Shown piece by piece: positions 40,445 to 50,016 of a stretch of DNA of 64,000 bases (positions are counted from its first letter, which is position 1; the number at the start of each line of letters is the position of its first letter). The stretch comes from Naumovozyma dairenensis CBS 421 (Eukaryota; Ascomycota; Saccharomycetes; Saccharomycetales; Saccharomycetaceae). Below the pieces are notes generated by a model, which saw only the letters and a program-made list of their open reading frames with translations, made no database searches and was not told the origin of the DNA. The stretch spans positions 1 to 64,000 of the forward strand of contig NC_016480.1 of the NCBI RefSeq assembly GCF_000227115.2, read 5' to 3'. Made by a program: the position numbers and the translations under genes.

Positions 40445-42120
40445 TACTCCGATTTAATCTATTTATTTGTTTTTAATCTTTGTCTTGATCTGCTATAGTG
40501 TGTTTCTTCGGTTTTCTTCTAGTTAGATGGAGAACAACCACTATTATCGCTTACTCTTATATTGCTGGATAGGTTAAAGATTATTTCAACAACGTAACTG
40601 ATGCGACTATATAGGTTCCATTTCCGTTCTTCAAGTTGCGATAGTGAACCTGGTCTTGAAGTCTCTTAGTGAAACACCTTTGCTCCTTATTCCGTACTTC
40701 AGAGATTTTTCATAAGTCCGAAGTGTTTCCCCAGTTGCTATTGGTCCGTGGTGCACTGTCCATCTGTGGTCTTAATAGCTGAACTCCACTCCACTCTGGA
40801 GGGTAACCGCCATTAAAAATATATAGCTAATGAACTAGTAGAACAACACTACTGATCTATATATACTTCACTGTTTCCTCCATGTCCTTATTGATACAAT
40901 TCCACAGGTGCAGAATACTAGTGACTGATATAGGATTTTCTTGGTACAAGTTATAATATCGGTCTTTATACCGTTCGAAAGGAATTAGCTATAGACTGAT
41001 ACTTATTTTGTTCCTGGTGATATATCAGGGCATCATGAACGAAATGGAATGAAAAATTTTGGATATAAAATACTTGTTGAGACGCCTGATTATATCTCTA
41101 TGATACAGCTATACTAGGCTTTGGGGGCTGCTAGGATTAAAAGGAGAAATTTTGTAATGTTGTACAACATAATGCTCAAGAAATGCGGCAAAAGGGAGAA
41201 ATTGATAAATTGGACATGTAGTGGTCTTCCTTGTAACGCTTAGCATCTTAACAGTTGTTTCAATAGTTTTTCTTGTTATTTCTTTTCAGTATTTTTGGAA
41301 GAGAACAACCATCACTTCTCGTCTAGTCAGGACGCATTGCTATTGCGGCTACCTACCATTTTTTTATTTGGATTTTTGAAAGTGATAAAACCTAGCTTTA
41401 TGCCTGATAAAACGTGTCTAGACTAACTATTTATTTATCTATACACTTGATTATTTACGACCAATAAATTTTTATAAAACAAAATCTAAACAGATGATTA
41501 TGGTCTTTCTCTTTTCTTTGAAATATCGACAGCATTTTCGATTGGGTTTTCTTTAAAGGATTCTTTTATGGCATAAACTTGGATTTGTGTCATAATTTCC
41601 TTGATAAAAAGGGTATCTTTATGTTAGTTTCTACTCTATTTCCAGCTTCTTATGGATCATGTAAGAAAAGGACGAAGGGATGGCCGGTACTTGAACTATG
41701 AATTGAAATGATTGAACTTTGAGATCCCTCGCATTCTTATGCGTATGGTTTAATACCCTTGACCATTGCCAAATTAGGGGACCGCTGAACTCATTGGCAA
41801 CTACAGAAAACTCCGTAGTAGTACTATTCTGTAGCGCTATACAAATTTCTCTAGAAATATGAAAAATTCTATATTGTAGTTACGTATACATATACGTGAA
41901 CTACAGAGATTGAAGGAGTAGATTAAACCAAGTAATATCTTTAGGAACAAAACGTTTGCGCCTCCCCAAAAAAAAAGATGGCATTACTAAGATTGATAGA
42001 ATCACAAAAAAATACGTGATAAGACTAGGAAGTTAATGGTTCGTTCTTATCATAAAATATCTCAATATTTATTGCCTATTACTGGTAGGAAAAAGTTGGC
42101 TTCTGCAGGTAGTTATACTA
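40445..42120. other. Intergenic between QCR8 and the decayed gene
   Basis: About 1.7 kb upstream of QCR8. No intact gene is seen. In S. cerevisiae ERG20 (farnesyl diphosphate synthase) follows QCR8; I looked for its aspartate-rich motifs in both strands by eye and did not find them. Confidence 0.45.
40738..40745 (-). promoter_or_regulatory. CCAAT (HAP-type) site upstream of QCR8
   Basis: CTATTGGT on the plus strand reads ACCAATAG on the minus strand, close to the Hap2/3/4/5 site ACCAATNA, about 295 bases before the QCR8 start. HAP control of respiratory subunit genes is well known in S. cerevisiae. Support here is one short match. Confidence 0.3.
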
Positions 42121-43629
42121 TATATGATATTTCGCACAGTAATTGCGCTCATTTCCTTTGACATAAAGCAAATAAATATTAGAAGTACTGACTAAAAAGT
42201 ATCTAGTTTTCGCTTCTTTGAGTTCCTTATTTTGGTAGAACTTCCCATTGTAAGTTACACATGGGAATAACGATAAATCTTGTCACGACCATCGTCCGAA
42301 GGCCGAACCAAACTGTCAAAAAGTGGATTCTTAGACATATCCACGAGTTTTAGTGCGGAAAGTGTTTCATTTTGGTTTGTTAACCTTAAATAATGAAGAA
42401 GAAACAGATTACGGATGAGGATTGCTTGGTCCTTTTCAACGTTCTGGAAAAAATTGATATATCTGTGGGATGCTTCAGTTTAGAAAAGGGTCCCAGGATT
42501 TCGGAATGAAAATACCGTTTCTCTAGATCCCCGTTCTCCAGATCTTTTGCTGTTTCACGTACTGAATTAAAACAACTGTTCTTTTTCCATGATAGTCTAG
42601 CATCCCTATCCGGCCGACTTCTCCATCAAACCGAAACTCATGAGTATACAAATGTTTTAAATCAGGGGATCTACCTTGTTTTGACTCTACTTCACATGCC
42701 AGGAAAGTCTAAGATAAGTCTTTGCTTTGGCCGGAGATAAATACGGTTTCTGGGGCATAGAAGTGTGCATAATGAGCGCAGCTCTTCATATAAGAGTCAG
42801 CGAACTCAGAAGCTGCTTCTCTCTCTTCATCAGTTGTAGGCTTATAATGAGAACATAGAATGATTGACCCATAACAAGTATAGATAGCATTGGGATCATC
42901 CAAGACCCAAGCTGCCCTGTTAACGGTCGACTCTTCTCACTCCTTGTTTAGTTTCATACGCTTGTAGATGATTGCAAAAATTGTATAACTGGCATTTCTT
43001 TGAGTAGCAGTTCCATCCAATTTTCTTCTCAGTTTTAGTTACTCTTTGTTTCGTAGTTCATCCTTCTTGCTTATGACTTTTATTGGTGGTACTTCATGGT
43101 GAGGAATAAGTACCGTTCAGCATCAATATCTCTTCTTCTAAAAGTGAAACCATTTCATGCACGGGAGCAGGCATGTTACGGTTTCGGCTAGGGGGGTAGG
43201 GTAGATGCGATTTTTTGACTCAAAATTTAGGCTAGAAGTAGGGGCAGAAATTTTCAATTTTTAGTTAAAAGTAGGAAAGTAAATTTCAAATTTTAGGCTA
43301 CACGTAGGGGTAGAGAAAAAAATCAGTTATGGTTTACATCCAGAAACGCCGCCCAAAAATACCCAGACATTCCCGCACAAAAATATTTAGGCTACAACAA
43401 AGGGTAGGCTAGGGGTAGTCTAGAAATTTTTTGAAGTAGGGTAGAAAGCAGGCTAGGAAGTGCCAAAAGAGGGTAGGCTAGAGAATTATTTCTACCCGTA
43501 ACATGCCTGCATGGGAGAGAAGATATCGTCCTCTCGTATTTACGCGCCAGACACAGTTTTTCCCGAGATGTCAGCTATTTTGTACTGAATGCAGGCGTCG
43601 CTAATAGAATACGATGAGATAAACAATAA
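42121..43629 (-). pseudogene. Decayed protein-coding gene of unknown family, interrupted by a transposon
   Basis: A chain of protein-like fragments on the minus strand in shifting frames. From 5' to 3': 43543-43629 (SDACIQYKIADISGKTVSGA) ending at TAA 43540; continuation 43518-43539, resumed at 43097-43167 beyond the insertion (DDIFSP, VHEMVSLLEEEILML) to TGA 43094; a shift to HHEVPPIKVISKKDELRNKE ending at TAA 43039; 42923-43042 with WNCYSKKCQLYNFCNH; 42712-42927 (DDPNAIYTCYGSI, EFADSYMKSCAHYAHFY) to TAG 42709; same frame to TAG 42523 (ACEVESKQGRSPDLKH, RFDGEVGRIGMLDYHG); then VEKDQAILIRNLFLLHYLRL to TAA 42255; and YNGKFYQNKELKEAKTRYF. At least two in-frame stops and several frameshifts show it is dead. 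I do not recognise the family. Cys/His spacing near residue 100 could be a zinc-binding element. Confidence 0.6.
43168..43509. mobile_element. 342-bp hAT-like non-autonomous DNA transposon (MITE)
   Basis: Ends are a perfect 14-base terminal inverted repeat starting CAGGCATGTTACGG. Flanks are an 8-base near-duplication, CACGGGAG (43160-43167) and CATGGGAG (43510-43517), seven of eight the same. An 8-base target duplication and termini starting CAG-G are the known signature of hAT elements. The interior is noncoding and full of subterminal GTAGGCTA/TAGGGTAG words, as in hAT ends. It sits inside the decayed gene, and the reading of that gene joins across the empty site. No transposase is present in the window. 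Confidence 0.8.
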
Positions 43630-44783
43630 TTACGTTATCTTAGGATCAATAGCTATATATTTAAGAAGAAATGGATTTTAAGACGTTTATGAGGCGGAGG
43701 GTGGAAGCAAATTAAAGAGGAACAATGTTCAATAAGCTAATTAGTGCAGTGAGTATTCGCTCTTCTCTTACATAAGATCTAATAGGTTTGTTCCCCGGCT
43801 TGTGTTACTCTGAAGCTCTCCAACAAACCAAAAAAAGTAAACCCAATATTCTGAGGGCTTGTACATCATATTGAAGGACCTAAAACTTTAATACGATAAC
43901 TTTCAAATAGTGCAACAAATGGTACAACCAAACCATGATACGAATGAACCAATCCTTTCTTTGACGAACACCTTCATTGAGAAGTTTAGGATTGTATTAA
44001 TGATTGTGTTAAACTAAGTTATTTCTTGGATAGTGATAATGCAACTGTCGAAACTGCGGCTCAAGGAATAGTAAAGCCGATATAATATTTTTATGATGAA
44101 TCAAAGAATGAAATTAGAAACGAAATTAGGTCACAATCCTAAACTGTATATAAACAGACAAGAAAATGGAAAGAACCATTCCGCAGGTTCCTATGTACAA
44201 TAGAATTATTTTATTTAGTTCTCAATCCGGAATCTCTTCTTTTGAACAGGTATGGGTGAGTTCATCGAAATCTACCTAACACAAAATTTGTTTATTTTAC
44301 ATAATTAAAATTATTCTTTAGCCCAACTTCTAAATTTTTATTCTCCTTAAAAATTTCATTTGAAAACTAAACAATTGTTTATGATTTTTATAATGAGCTT
44401 CATTTTTAAGTATACCCTCATTTTGCTTGGTAAATTTGCTTAGAATTTCTTTATGCCAAGGAACCATCGAATTCATTTTCTTTGTTTGCAATCATTATCC
44501 CTCGCCTCAGTCCTACGGTACCTAAATGAGGCATATATTAAAAAGATTTCTCCCCATAGTTATATCTATCTAAAGTCCAGACTAGCGTTTCATGGTACAT
44601 GAACAGATGCCCTGAATGATATATATACATTCGTATGCGTGACAACTGGCAAGAGATTTCCTACTACGATTATTAAGGAAATGAAGGAAAGGAATTTAAT
44701 GTACATATATCTTTATTTATAAACAATTGTTTTATTTATCTTTGATAAAAATTTCATTTAAGGAGACATTCTCTTTTAAAAAT
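43630..44783. other. Intergenic between the decayed gene and EBP2
   Basis: AT-rich, about 1.15 kb, with no supported gene. It holds the EBP2 3' end: AT-rich ATGTACATATATCTTTATTTATAA-like sequence near 44700 suits 3'-end formation on the minus strand. Confidence 0.5.
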
Positions 44784-46070
44784 TTAATATCTCTTTGAAC
44801 GTCTACTCTTTCCCGGTCTGCTTTGCTTTCCCTTCATTTTTCTTTGTGAGAACCCAGAAACGTCAGCGGATGATTCAGAGTCATTTTTTCTTTTAAATCT
44901 TTTCATACCACCTTGACCATATTTAGCATTTTTGGCGGCTCTTTTACCATTTGGACGAGAACGATCTCTTGATGACGATGATTTTTCTGAAACTTCTTCT
45001 TCGATACCGACGTTGAAATCAGATTGATCAATTTCGTCATGCTTTCTCTTTTTCTTTAAAGATTTAATCTTATCCAGGGTTTCCTTCTTTTCCAATTGAC
45101 GTTTTTGTAAAGTTGCATGTTGAACTTGTTTACCGAATTTTTTCAATTGTCTTTGCTTTCTAGCATCTTCACGAGCCTTCTTTTCACTTGCTTCTTTGAT
45201 TAATTTACCCTTAATTTTATCCATATGTTCATCATTTTTAACCATTTCAGCGAAATAATCTAATGGTCTTTTGAATGGAACTTTCAGTTTTTGTAATTTA
45301 GTACGAGCTTCTTGTACAGCTTCTAAGGATTGTTTATAAAAGGCGACTTCTCTTTCAGTGTCATCATATATATCTTTAATACTTTCGTCAGTGTTTGTAG
45401 TGGACGTTATACTTTGATGTTCTTGGAAAGAATGTTTACTCCATGGTAATTGGATACGTTCTAGTGCATGTTTCATACTCTTGGTGTTATTTATTGTCAA
45501 TTTGTGATGTGGGACGATATCAGCATCAGAATCAAATTCAACATCAGATAATGGAACATCTTCTTGTTCTTGTTCTTGTTCTTGTTCTTGTTCTTGTTCT
45601 TGTTCTTGGTCTTGTTCTTGTTCTTCGTCTTCTTCGTCTTCATCAGATTCGGAGTCACTTCTTGCTAATTTATCAAGATCTAGTTGTTGTGGCTGTTCAT
45701 CTTCATCTTCATCTTCAGATTCTTCTTCTTCATTCGCATTTTCTTCCGTCTTATTTTTTTCTGTTGAAACACCAAGGGATTTCAATTGTTTCTTTAATTT
45801 TCTCTTGTCCTTCTTCGATAAAGCTTGACTTTGATATTCTTCTCCTTCTGTGTCAACTTTATTCTTAAGCAGCTCAGCGTCAGCCTTTGCTTTAGCCTTT
45901 GCCAATTTCTCTTCTTCCTTTGCCTTCAAAACATCATTATCAATAACAGTTGGTTCCTCTTTGGCTAGTTGTTGAGCCTTCTTATCCTTCTTCAATTGTT
46001 CTTCCTTTTGGATCTTCTCTTCTTGCTTTTGATTAGCTAACAAAGCTTTCAATTTAGTACCTTTGACCAT
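44784..46070 (-). CDS. EBP2: rRNA-processing protein Ebp2
   Basis: Nucleolar protein needed for 27S pre-rRNA processing and 60S assembly. I start at ATG 46070 (MVKGTKLKALLANQKQEEK), giving 428 residues, close to the 427 in S. cerevisiae; the upstream in-frame codons are not needed. Features: a Lys/Glu coiled-coil N-terminus, an acidic middle with a Glu-Gln repeat (about residues 150-170), the conserved block VPFKRPLDYFAEMVKNDEHM with KIKGKLIKEASEKKAREDARKQR, and a basic C-terminus ending RPGKSRRSKRY typical for nucleolar RNA-associated proteins. In S. cerevisiae EBP2 is YKL172W on chromosome XI. Its place here between QCR8 and SET2 shows different retention of duplicated genes. Confidence 0.93.
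   Translation of the reverse strand: MVKGTKLKALLANQKQEEKIQKEEQLKKDKKAQQLAKEEPTVIDNDVLKAKEEEKLAKAKAKADAELLKNKVDTEGEEYQSQALSKKDKRKLKKQLKSLGVSTEKNKTEENANEEEESEDEDEDEQPQQLDLDKLARSDSESDEDEEDEEQEQDQEQEQEQEQEQEQEQEDVPLSDVEFDSDADIVPHHKLTINNTKSMKHALERIQLPWSKHSFQEHQSITSTTNTDESIKDIYDDTEREVAFYKQSLEAVQEARTKLQKLKVPFKRPLDYFAEMVKNDEHMDKIKGKLIKEASEKKAREDARKQRQLKKFGKQVQHATLQKRQLEKKETLDKIKSLKKKRKHDEIDQSDFNVGIEEEVSEKSSSSRDRSRPNGKRAAKNAKYGQGGMKRFKRKNDSESSADVSGFSQRKMKGKQSRPGKSRRSKRY
45560..45626 (-). repeat. Hexanucleotide repeat encoding (Glu-Gln)n in EBP2
   Basis: About eleven TTCTTG units on the plus strand, one with a single-base change, encode alternating Glu and Gln. A slippage-prone tract in frame. Confidence 0.9.
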
Positions 46071-47005
46071 GATATATATATATATTGGATGGTTCTCTCG
46101 ATAATCTTTGCTGCTCCTATTCTTCTCCCTTAGTAATAATATGGGGTTCTTCTCTCTCTCTCTCTCTCTTAACAATATAGTCCAGTCCATCGCACAATCA
46201 ACCAATATATTCTTTACATTATGATAAAATTTTCCACTTTTTTCAGCTCATCGCAGAAAATTTTTCAAAACATATACGCACCCAGACACCCGTGCAACTT
46301 TAGCTGTTTGGTTGATTTTTATGTTGTTGATCACTATAATTATAATAATAGTTTGAGAAGCTACTGGGGTAGGTATGTGCGTATATATTGCCAGCACTTT
46401 GATATATATTTGTTAATAATATATAGAACTGTACTATATATTTTACTATGGTAGAGCCTGTTTTTTTATTATTTCTTTACACCACGTCTGGTTGGTGTCA
46501 GAGTATACGTAAAAACAAGATTGCCTACATTTTTTCGTTGTCTTGTATATGAGGTAATAACACTGAGGATTATTTTTATTGTTGTATTTCCCTTTACTGT
46601 CTTATTTTTCTATCTATATATATTATCTGTCGCTGTCACACAAATAAAAATATATATATACCAAACCTTAACTCACACAGTGAGATAAAAGTGCATATTT
46701 TAAGCGCTCGCAAACAAGATCCATGAAAATACGTGAACATCATCTAAAACAAACAGAAAACACGAAATCCATAGCAACTTACTGACAAAAAAACAAACAA
46801 ACTACAAACTACACATTATCCAGAAGTATATTCTGCGTTGCATTTAATCTCAGGTTTGTATCTTAGCTGCATTTACAGCACAAACAATACATTGCCTCTA
46901 ATCTCAGTGAAGAAAATAAAGAAAACGCACAAACATATACACACACATATATATATATATATAACCAGTAGTAACGAAAAACAACACCAACAAATACACA
47001 GCGTT
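46071..47005. other. Divergent promoter EBP2-SET2
   Basis: About 0.9 kb between divergent genes, with the PAC/RRPE pair near EBP2, a CT-repeat (46151-46168) in the EBP2 leader, and several TA-rich runs, including TATATATATATATA at 46950-46963 in the SET2 leader. The frame upstream of SET2 is open to 46838 but lacks ATG. Confidence 0.55.
46245..46267 (-). promoter_or_regulatory. PAC and RRPE elements upstream of EBP2
   Basis: On the minus strand GCGATGAGCT (46245-46254) is an exact PAC element (GCGATGAGMT), and TGAAAAATTTTC (46256-46267) contains an exact RRPE core (TGAAAAATTTT). The pair is the known signature of ribosome-biogenesis genes, bound by Dot6/Tod6 and Stb3. It lies 175-200 bases before the EBP2 start, as expected for this gene. 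Confidence 0.88.
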
Positions 47006-49393
47006 ATGTCCACAGATATATCGATACCGCCCAACAAACTATTCTTAAACGAAGAAGATAAAACAGAAGAAGCATTAAATTCTTTCATCCCTATAGAATC
47101 ATGCATCTATTCCTCTAAGAAACTAGGTAATTCGAAAAACAATGACTTCATCGAATGTGATTGTTACGAAGATAAAGACCCTCAAATACACATTAACCAT
47201 GCATGTGATGAAGATTCAGATTGTATTAATAGATTAACTTTAATCGAATGTGTCAATAATCTTTGCTATTCATGTGGGAATGATTGTCAAAACCAACGAT
47301 TTCAAAAAAAGCAATACTCGAACGTATCCATATTTAAGACGAAATTGAAAGGATATGGTGTAAGAGCTAATGAAAATATTGAAAATGGACAATTTATTTA
47401 TGAATATATAGGGGAAGTTATTGATGAGATACAATTTAGAGAAAGAATGATTGATTATGATTTGAAGAAATTTAAGCATTTTTATTTTATGATGTTACAA
47501 AATGGTCAATTTATCGATGCTACTATTAAGGGATCTTTAGCAAGGTTTTGTAATCATTCTTGTAGTCCCAATGCATATGTTAATAAATGGGAAGTTGCAG
47601 GGAAATTGAGGATGGGGATCTTTGCTAAGAGGAAAATTTTGAAAGGTGAAGAAATTACTTTTGATTATAATGTGGATAGATATGGTGCAACAGCCCAAAA
47701 ATGTTATTGTGATGAACCAAATTGTATTGGCTTCCTTGGTGGGAAGACTCAAACTGAAGCTGCTTCATTATTACCTCAAAGTTATGCAGAAGCATTAGGT
47801 ATTCGTCCATCCATAGAGAAACAATGGATAAAAGAGATGAAAAGAAATGGCCAAAAAATTGAAAAAGCAAAGAACAATGATAATAATATCAATGTAGATT
47901 TTGTCGATTCCTTGGATATCTTACCTTGTGAAACGCCTGATGATGTACGAAAAGTGATGAGTATTCTTTTACAAGTAGATAGTACCTACATGGCAACAAA
48001 ATTATTCCATCGTTTATTTAATATTACAAATGAAAACGAAATTTTACTTCATCAAGTCATAAAATTGCATGGTTATATTTGTTTCTCCAAATTATTAGAT
48101 TTATTTCAAGATGATTCCAACACCATAGAGGAGATTTTAGAATTTTTAATGAGATTACCCAAATCAACCAAGAATGGGATTGTGTCATCTCAAATTGATA
48201 AAAAAATTTCCAACTTATCTGAAGAAATACCGCATTTGAAGGATCAATGTGATTTACTCATTGAAAAATGGAACCAATATGAAACTTATAATCGAATAGC
48301 TAAAAGAGATATAACTAATGATCTTAATGGTAATGGTAATGGTTCATCATCCAACTTATCAAGATTGATGGATATGAGAAGAGTCAGATTACCCTTAGGT
48401 TGGGAAATCATTTTTGAAAATGGTCGACGCCTATTTTTTAACGCCGAAAGGGAAATCAAATTAACAGAACCTCCGACAGAAGAACAACTTAGACTTGATG
48501 ATCATGCCAAAGATAAGGATGTAAACGATAACCAGAACGGCCGCCACCGTCACCAAAATCGTAATCGTGACAATCACCACCGCCCTAGTAGATATAACAA
48601 CAATGAGGATAATCTCGAGAGTCATTGGAATCATGATAAAAATAAAATTGATTCAAATATGATGTTAAGTAGTAAGAAAAGAAGAAGAATGGAAAGACAA
48701 TTAGAATTATCCAAAGCAAGAGCTTATGCAAATAAGAAACGTCGTGAAGAACTAGAAAAGAAAATAAAAGGACAAACTTCATCTTCAACCCTGAATTCAC
48801 CAATGGAAAACAATTCAGATAACAATAATAGTAGTGGCAAAGATGATTTAAATCTGAACAAAAGTAATAGTCTTAATCATAGTCATAATAATGCACAAAC
48901 TCCAAGTCCAACTCCTGCGGACCACCCCTCCGGTGTCGAAACGAATAAAACTGAAATTTTAAAAATTATAGAGCATGCTAATAAGATTAAAGAACTTGAA
49001 AGAGAGAAAGAGTTGAAATTGAAAAGGGAAAATGAAATGAAAAGAAAGAAAAAATCTATATCTGAAAGTAATGAACATAAATGGGATAATTTCTTTGCCT
49101 CATTTGTCCCCAATTTAGTTCGTAAGAACACTGGTGATGTAGAATTAAGTCGTGACCATATTAAAGAATGTTCAAGAGATATAGTGAAAACTTTAACTTC
49201 CAAAGAATTGAAAAGAGATGATCCTAAACCACCTCCAGAGGAAGCTACAAAGGAAAAAAAATATAAAGTCAATAAATTTGTGAAAATTTATATGGAAAAA
49301 TTCATTACTAAATATAAGGAAAAACATTCACGTGCTCAATCCCGTTCCCGTTCCGATCTACACCATCATACTGGTAAAAAAACTTCGTCCTAA
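47006..49393 (+). CDS. SET2: Histone H3 lysine-36 methyltransferase Set2
   Basis: Methylates histone H3 Lys36 on transcribed genes while bound to the phosphorylated RNA polymerase II tail. I start at ATG 47006 (MSTDISIPP), giving 795 residues (733 in S. cerevisiae). Domains in order: Cys-rich AWS (about 45-100, CDCYEDKDPQIHINHACDED), SET (about 103-220, with KGYGVRANENI, ARFCNHSCSPNAYVNKW and EEITFDYN), post-SET (CYCDEPNCIGFLGG), a coiled region, WW (about 461-485, LPLGWEIIFENGRRLFFN), and C-terminal SRI (about 690-795, HKWDNFFASFVPNLVRKNTG) that binds the polymerase tail. The catalytic NHSC motif is intact. It adds Asn/His/Ser-rich low-complexity inserts between WW and SRI. Confidence 0.97.
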   Translation: MSTDISIPPNKLFLNEEDKTEEALNSFIPIESCIYSSKKLGNSKNNDFIECDCYEDKDPQIHINHACDEDSDCINRLTLIECVNNLCYSCGNDCQNQRFQKKQYSNVSIFKTKLKGYGVRANENIENGQFIYEYIGEVIDEIQFRERMIDYDLKKFKHFYFMMLQNGQFIDATIKGSLARFCNHSCSPNAYVNKWEVAGKLRMGIFAKRKILKGEEITFDYNVDRYGATAQKCYCDEPNCIGFLGGKTQTEAASLLPQSYAEALGIRPSIEKQWIKEMKRNGQKIEKAKNNDNNINVDFVDSLDILPCETPDDVRKVMSILLQVDSTYMATKLFHRLFNITNENEILLHQVIKLHGYICFSKLLDLFQDDSNTIEEILEFLMRLPKSTKNGIVSSQIDKKISNLSEEIPHLKDQCDLLIEKWNQYETYNRIAKRDITNDLNGNGNGSSSNLSRLMDMRRVRLPLGWEIIFENGRRLFFNAEREIKLTEPPTEEQLRLDDHAKDKDVNDNQNGRHRHQNRNRDNHHRPSRYNNNEDNLESHWNHDKNKIDSNMMLSSKKRRRMERQLELSKARAYANKKRREELEKKIKGQTSSSTLNSPMENNSDNNNSSGKDDLNLNKSNSLNHSHNNAQTPSPTPADHPSGVETNKTEILKIIEHANKIKELEREKELKLKRENEMKRKKKSISESNEHKWDNFFASFVPNLVRKNTGDVELSRDHIKECSRDIVKTLTSKELKRDDPKPPPEEATKEKKYKVNKFVKIYMEKFITKYKEKHSRAQSRSRSDLHHHTGKKTSS

Positions 49394-50016
49394 TTCAGAA
49401 AGCAGCATATAAACATTATAGAAAAAATCCAATAGATACTTTGCACTTCTATCAATCGAAAAAAAACTAGACACATCGAACTTTGATAATAAATGGAGAT
49501 ATATTCATTTATTGAAACAAGTCTTTTTATAGATGTGATAATAAACCGCTCCTCCTCTGTGCCTGGTGCTTGTTATGGTTGTGTATTTATTTGTAATCTT
49601 TGTAACATTACTGTTATTATATTCAATTTATATTGACATCAGTCAATTGAAGAAGTGGAACAACATCTTTTAGAAGAAACTTCCCGTCTAATTGTTGTTT
49701 CACTTTGTCCTGTTTGTTATCAGATGAAACTGATGTTAGGCAGCGGGGTCATGCATAAATGGAAAAAATATGTTTTATAAGGGTATCAGCCTTGTAATTA
49801 CCCGATTAGGTAAATTACAAGGCATTTCCTTATGTATTCCTTGTTGTATGTCCGAATCTCGACACACAAAAAAAATTACATTTCCAAAATGTATATAAAG
49901 GTCCAGCAGCGATATACCCTAAGAAGATAGTAGCAGATCTTGGTTCCTGTCTCTGGTACTGTAACCCCATTTATTATTGCTTTCTAGTGAACGAACGAGC
50001 TAACACAAAACTAATA
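49394..50016. other. Intergenic SET2-ASG7
   Basis: 623 bases, holding the SET2 3' end and the ASG7 promoter with an a-specific operator (49791-49821) and a TATA-like ATGTATATAAAGG at 49889-49901. Confidence 0.6.
49791..49821. promoter_or_regulatory. a-specific-gene operator (α2-Mcm1 site) before ASG7
   Basis: A 31-base near-palindrome: left half CTTGTAATTACC, centre CGATTA, right half GGTAAATTACAAG. The outer TGTAATT/AATTACA words are α2 half-sites and the central TTACCCGATTAGGTAA is an Mcm1 P-box. This is the layout of the S. cerevisiae a-specific operator, through which Mcm1 activates in a cells and α2-Mcm1 represses in α and a/α cells. It lies about 195 bases before the ASG7 start. Confidence 0.92.

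Noticed and set aside
46071..46205. 45-codon in-frame extension of EBP2
   Set aside because: It translates the CT and TA repeats of the leader; ATG 46070 aligns with the S. cerevisiae start.
46838..47005. 56-codon in-frame extension of SET2 with CA/TA-repeat translation
   Set aside because: Starts at TTG and translates simple repeats (HTHIYIYIT); the ATG at 47006 fits the protein family.
49987..50016. GTG start for ASG7
   Set aside because: The ATG at 50017 lies ten codons in and is the first normal start.
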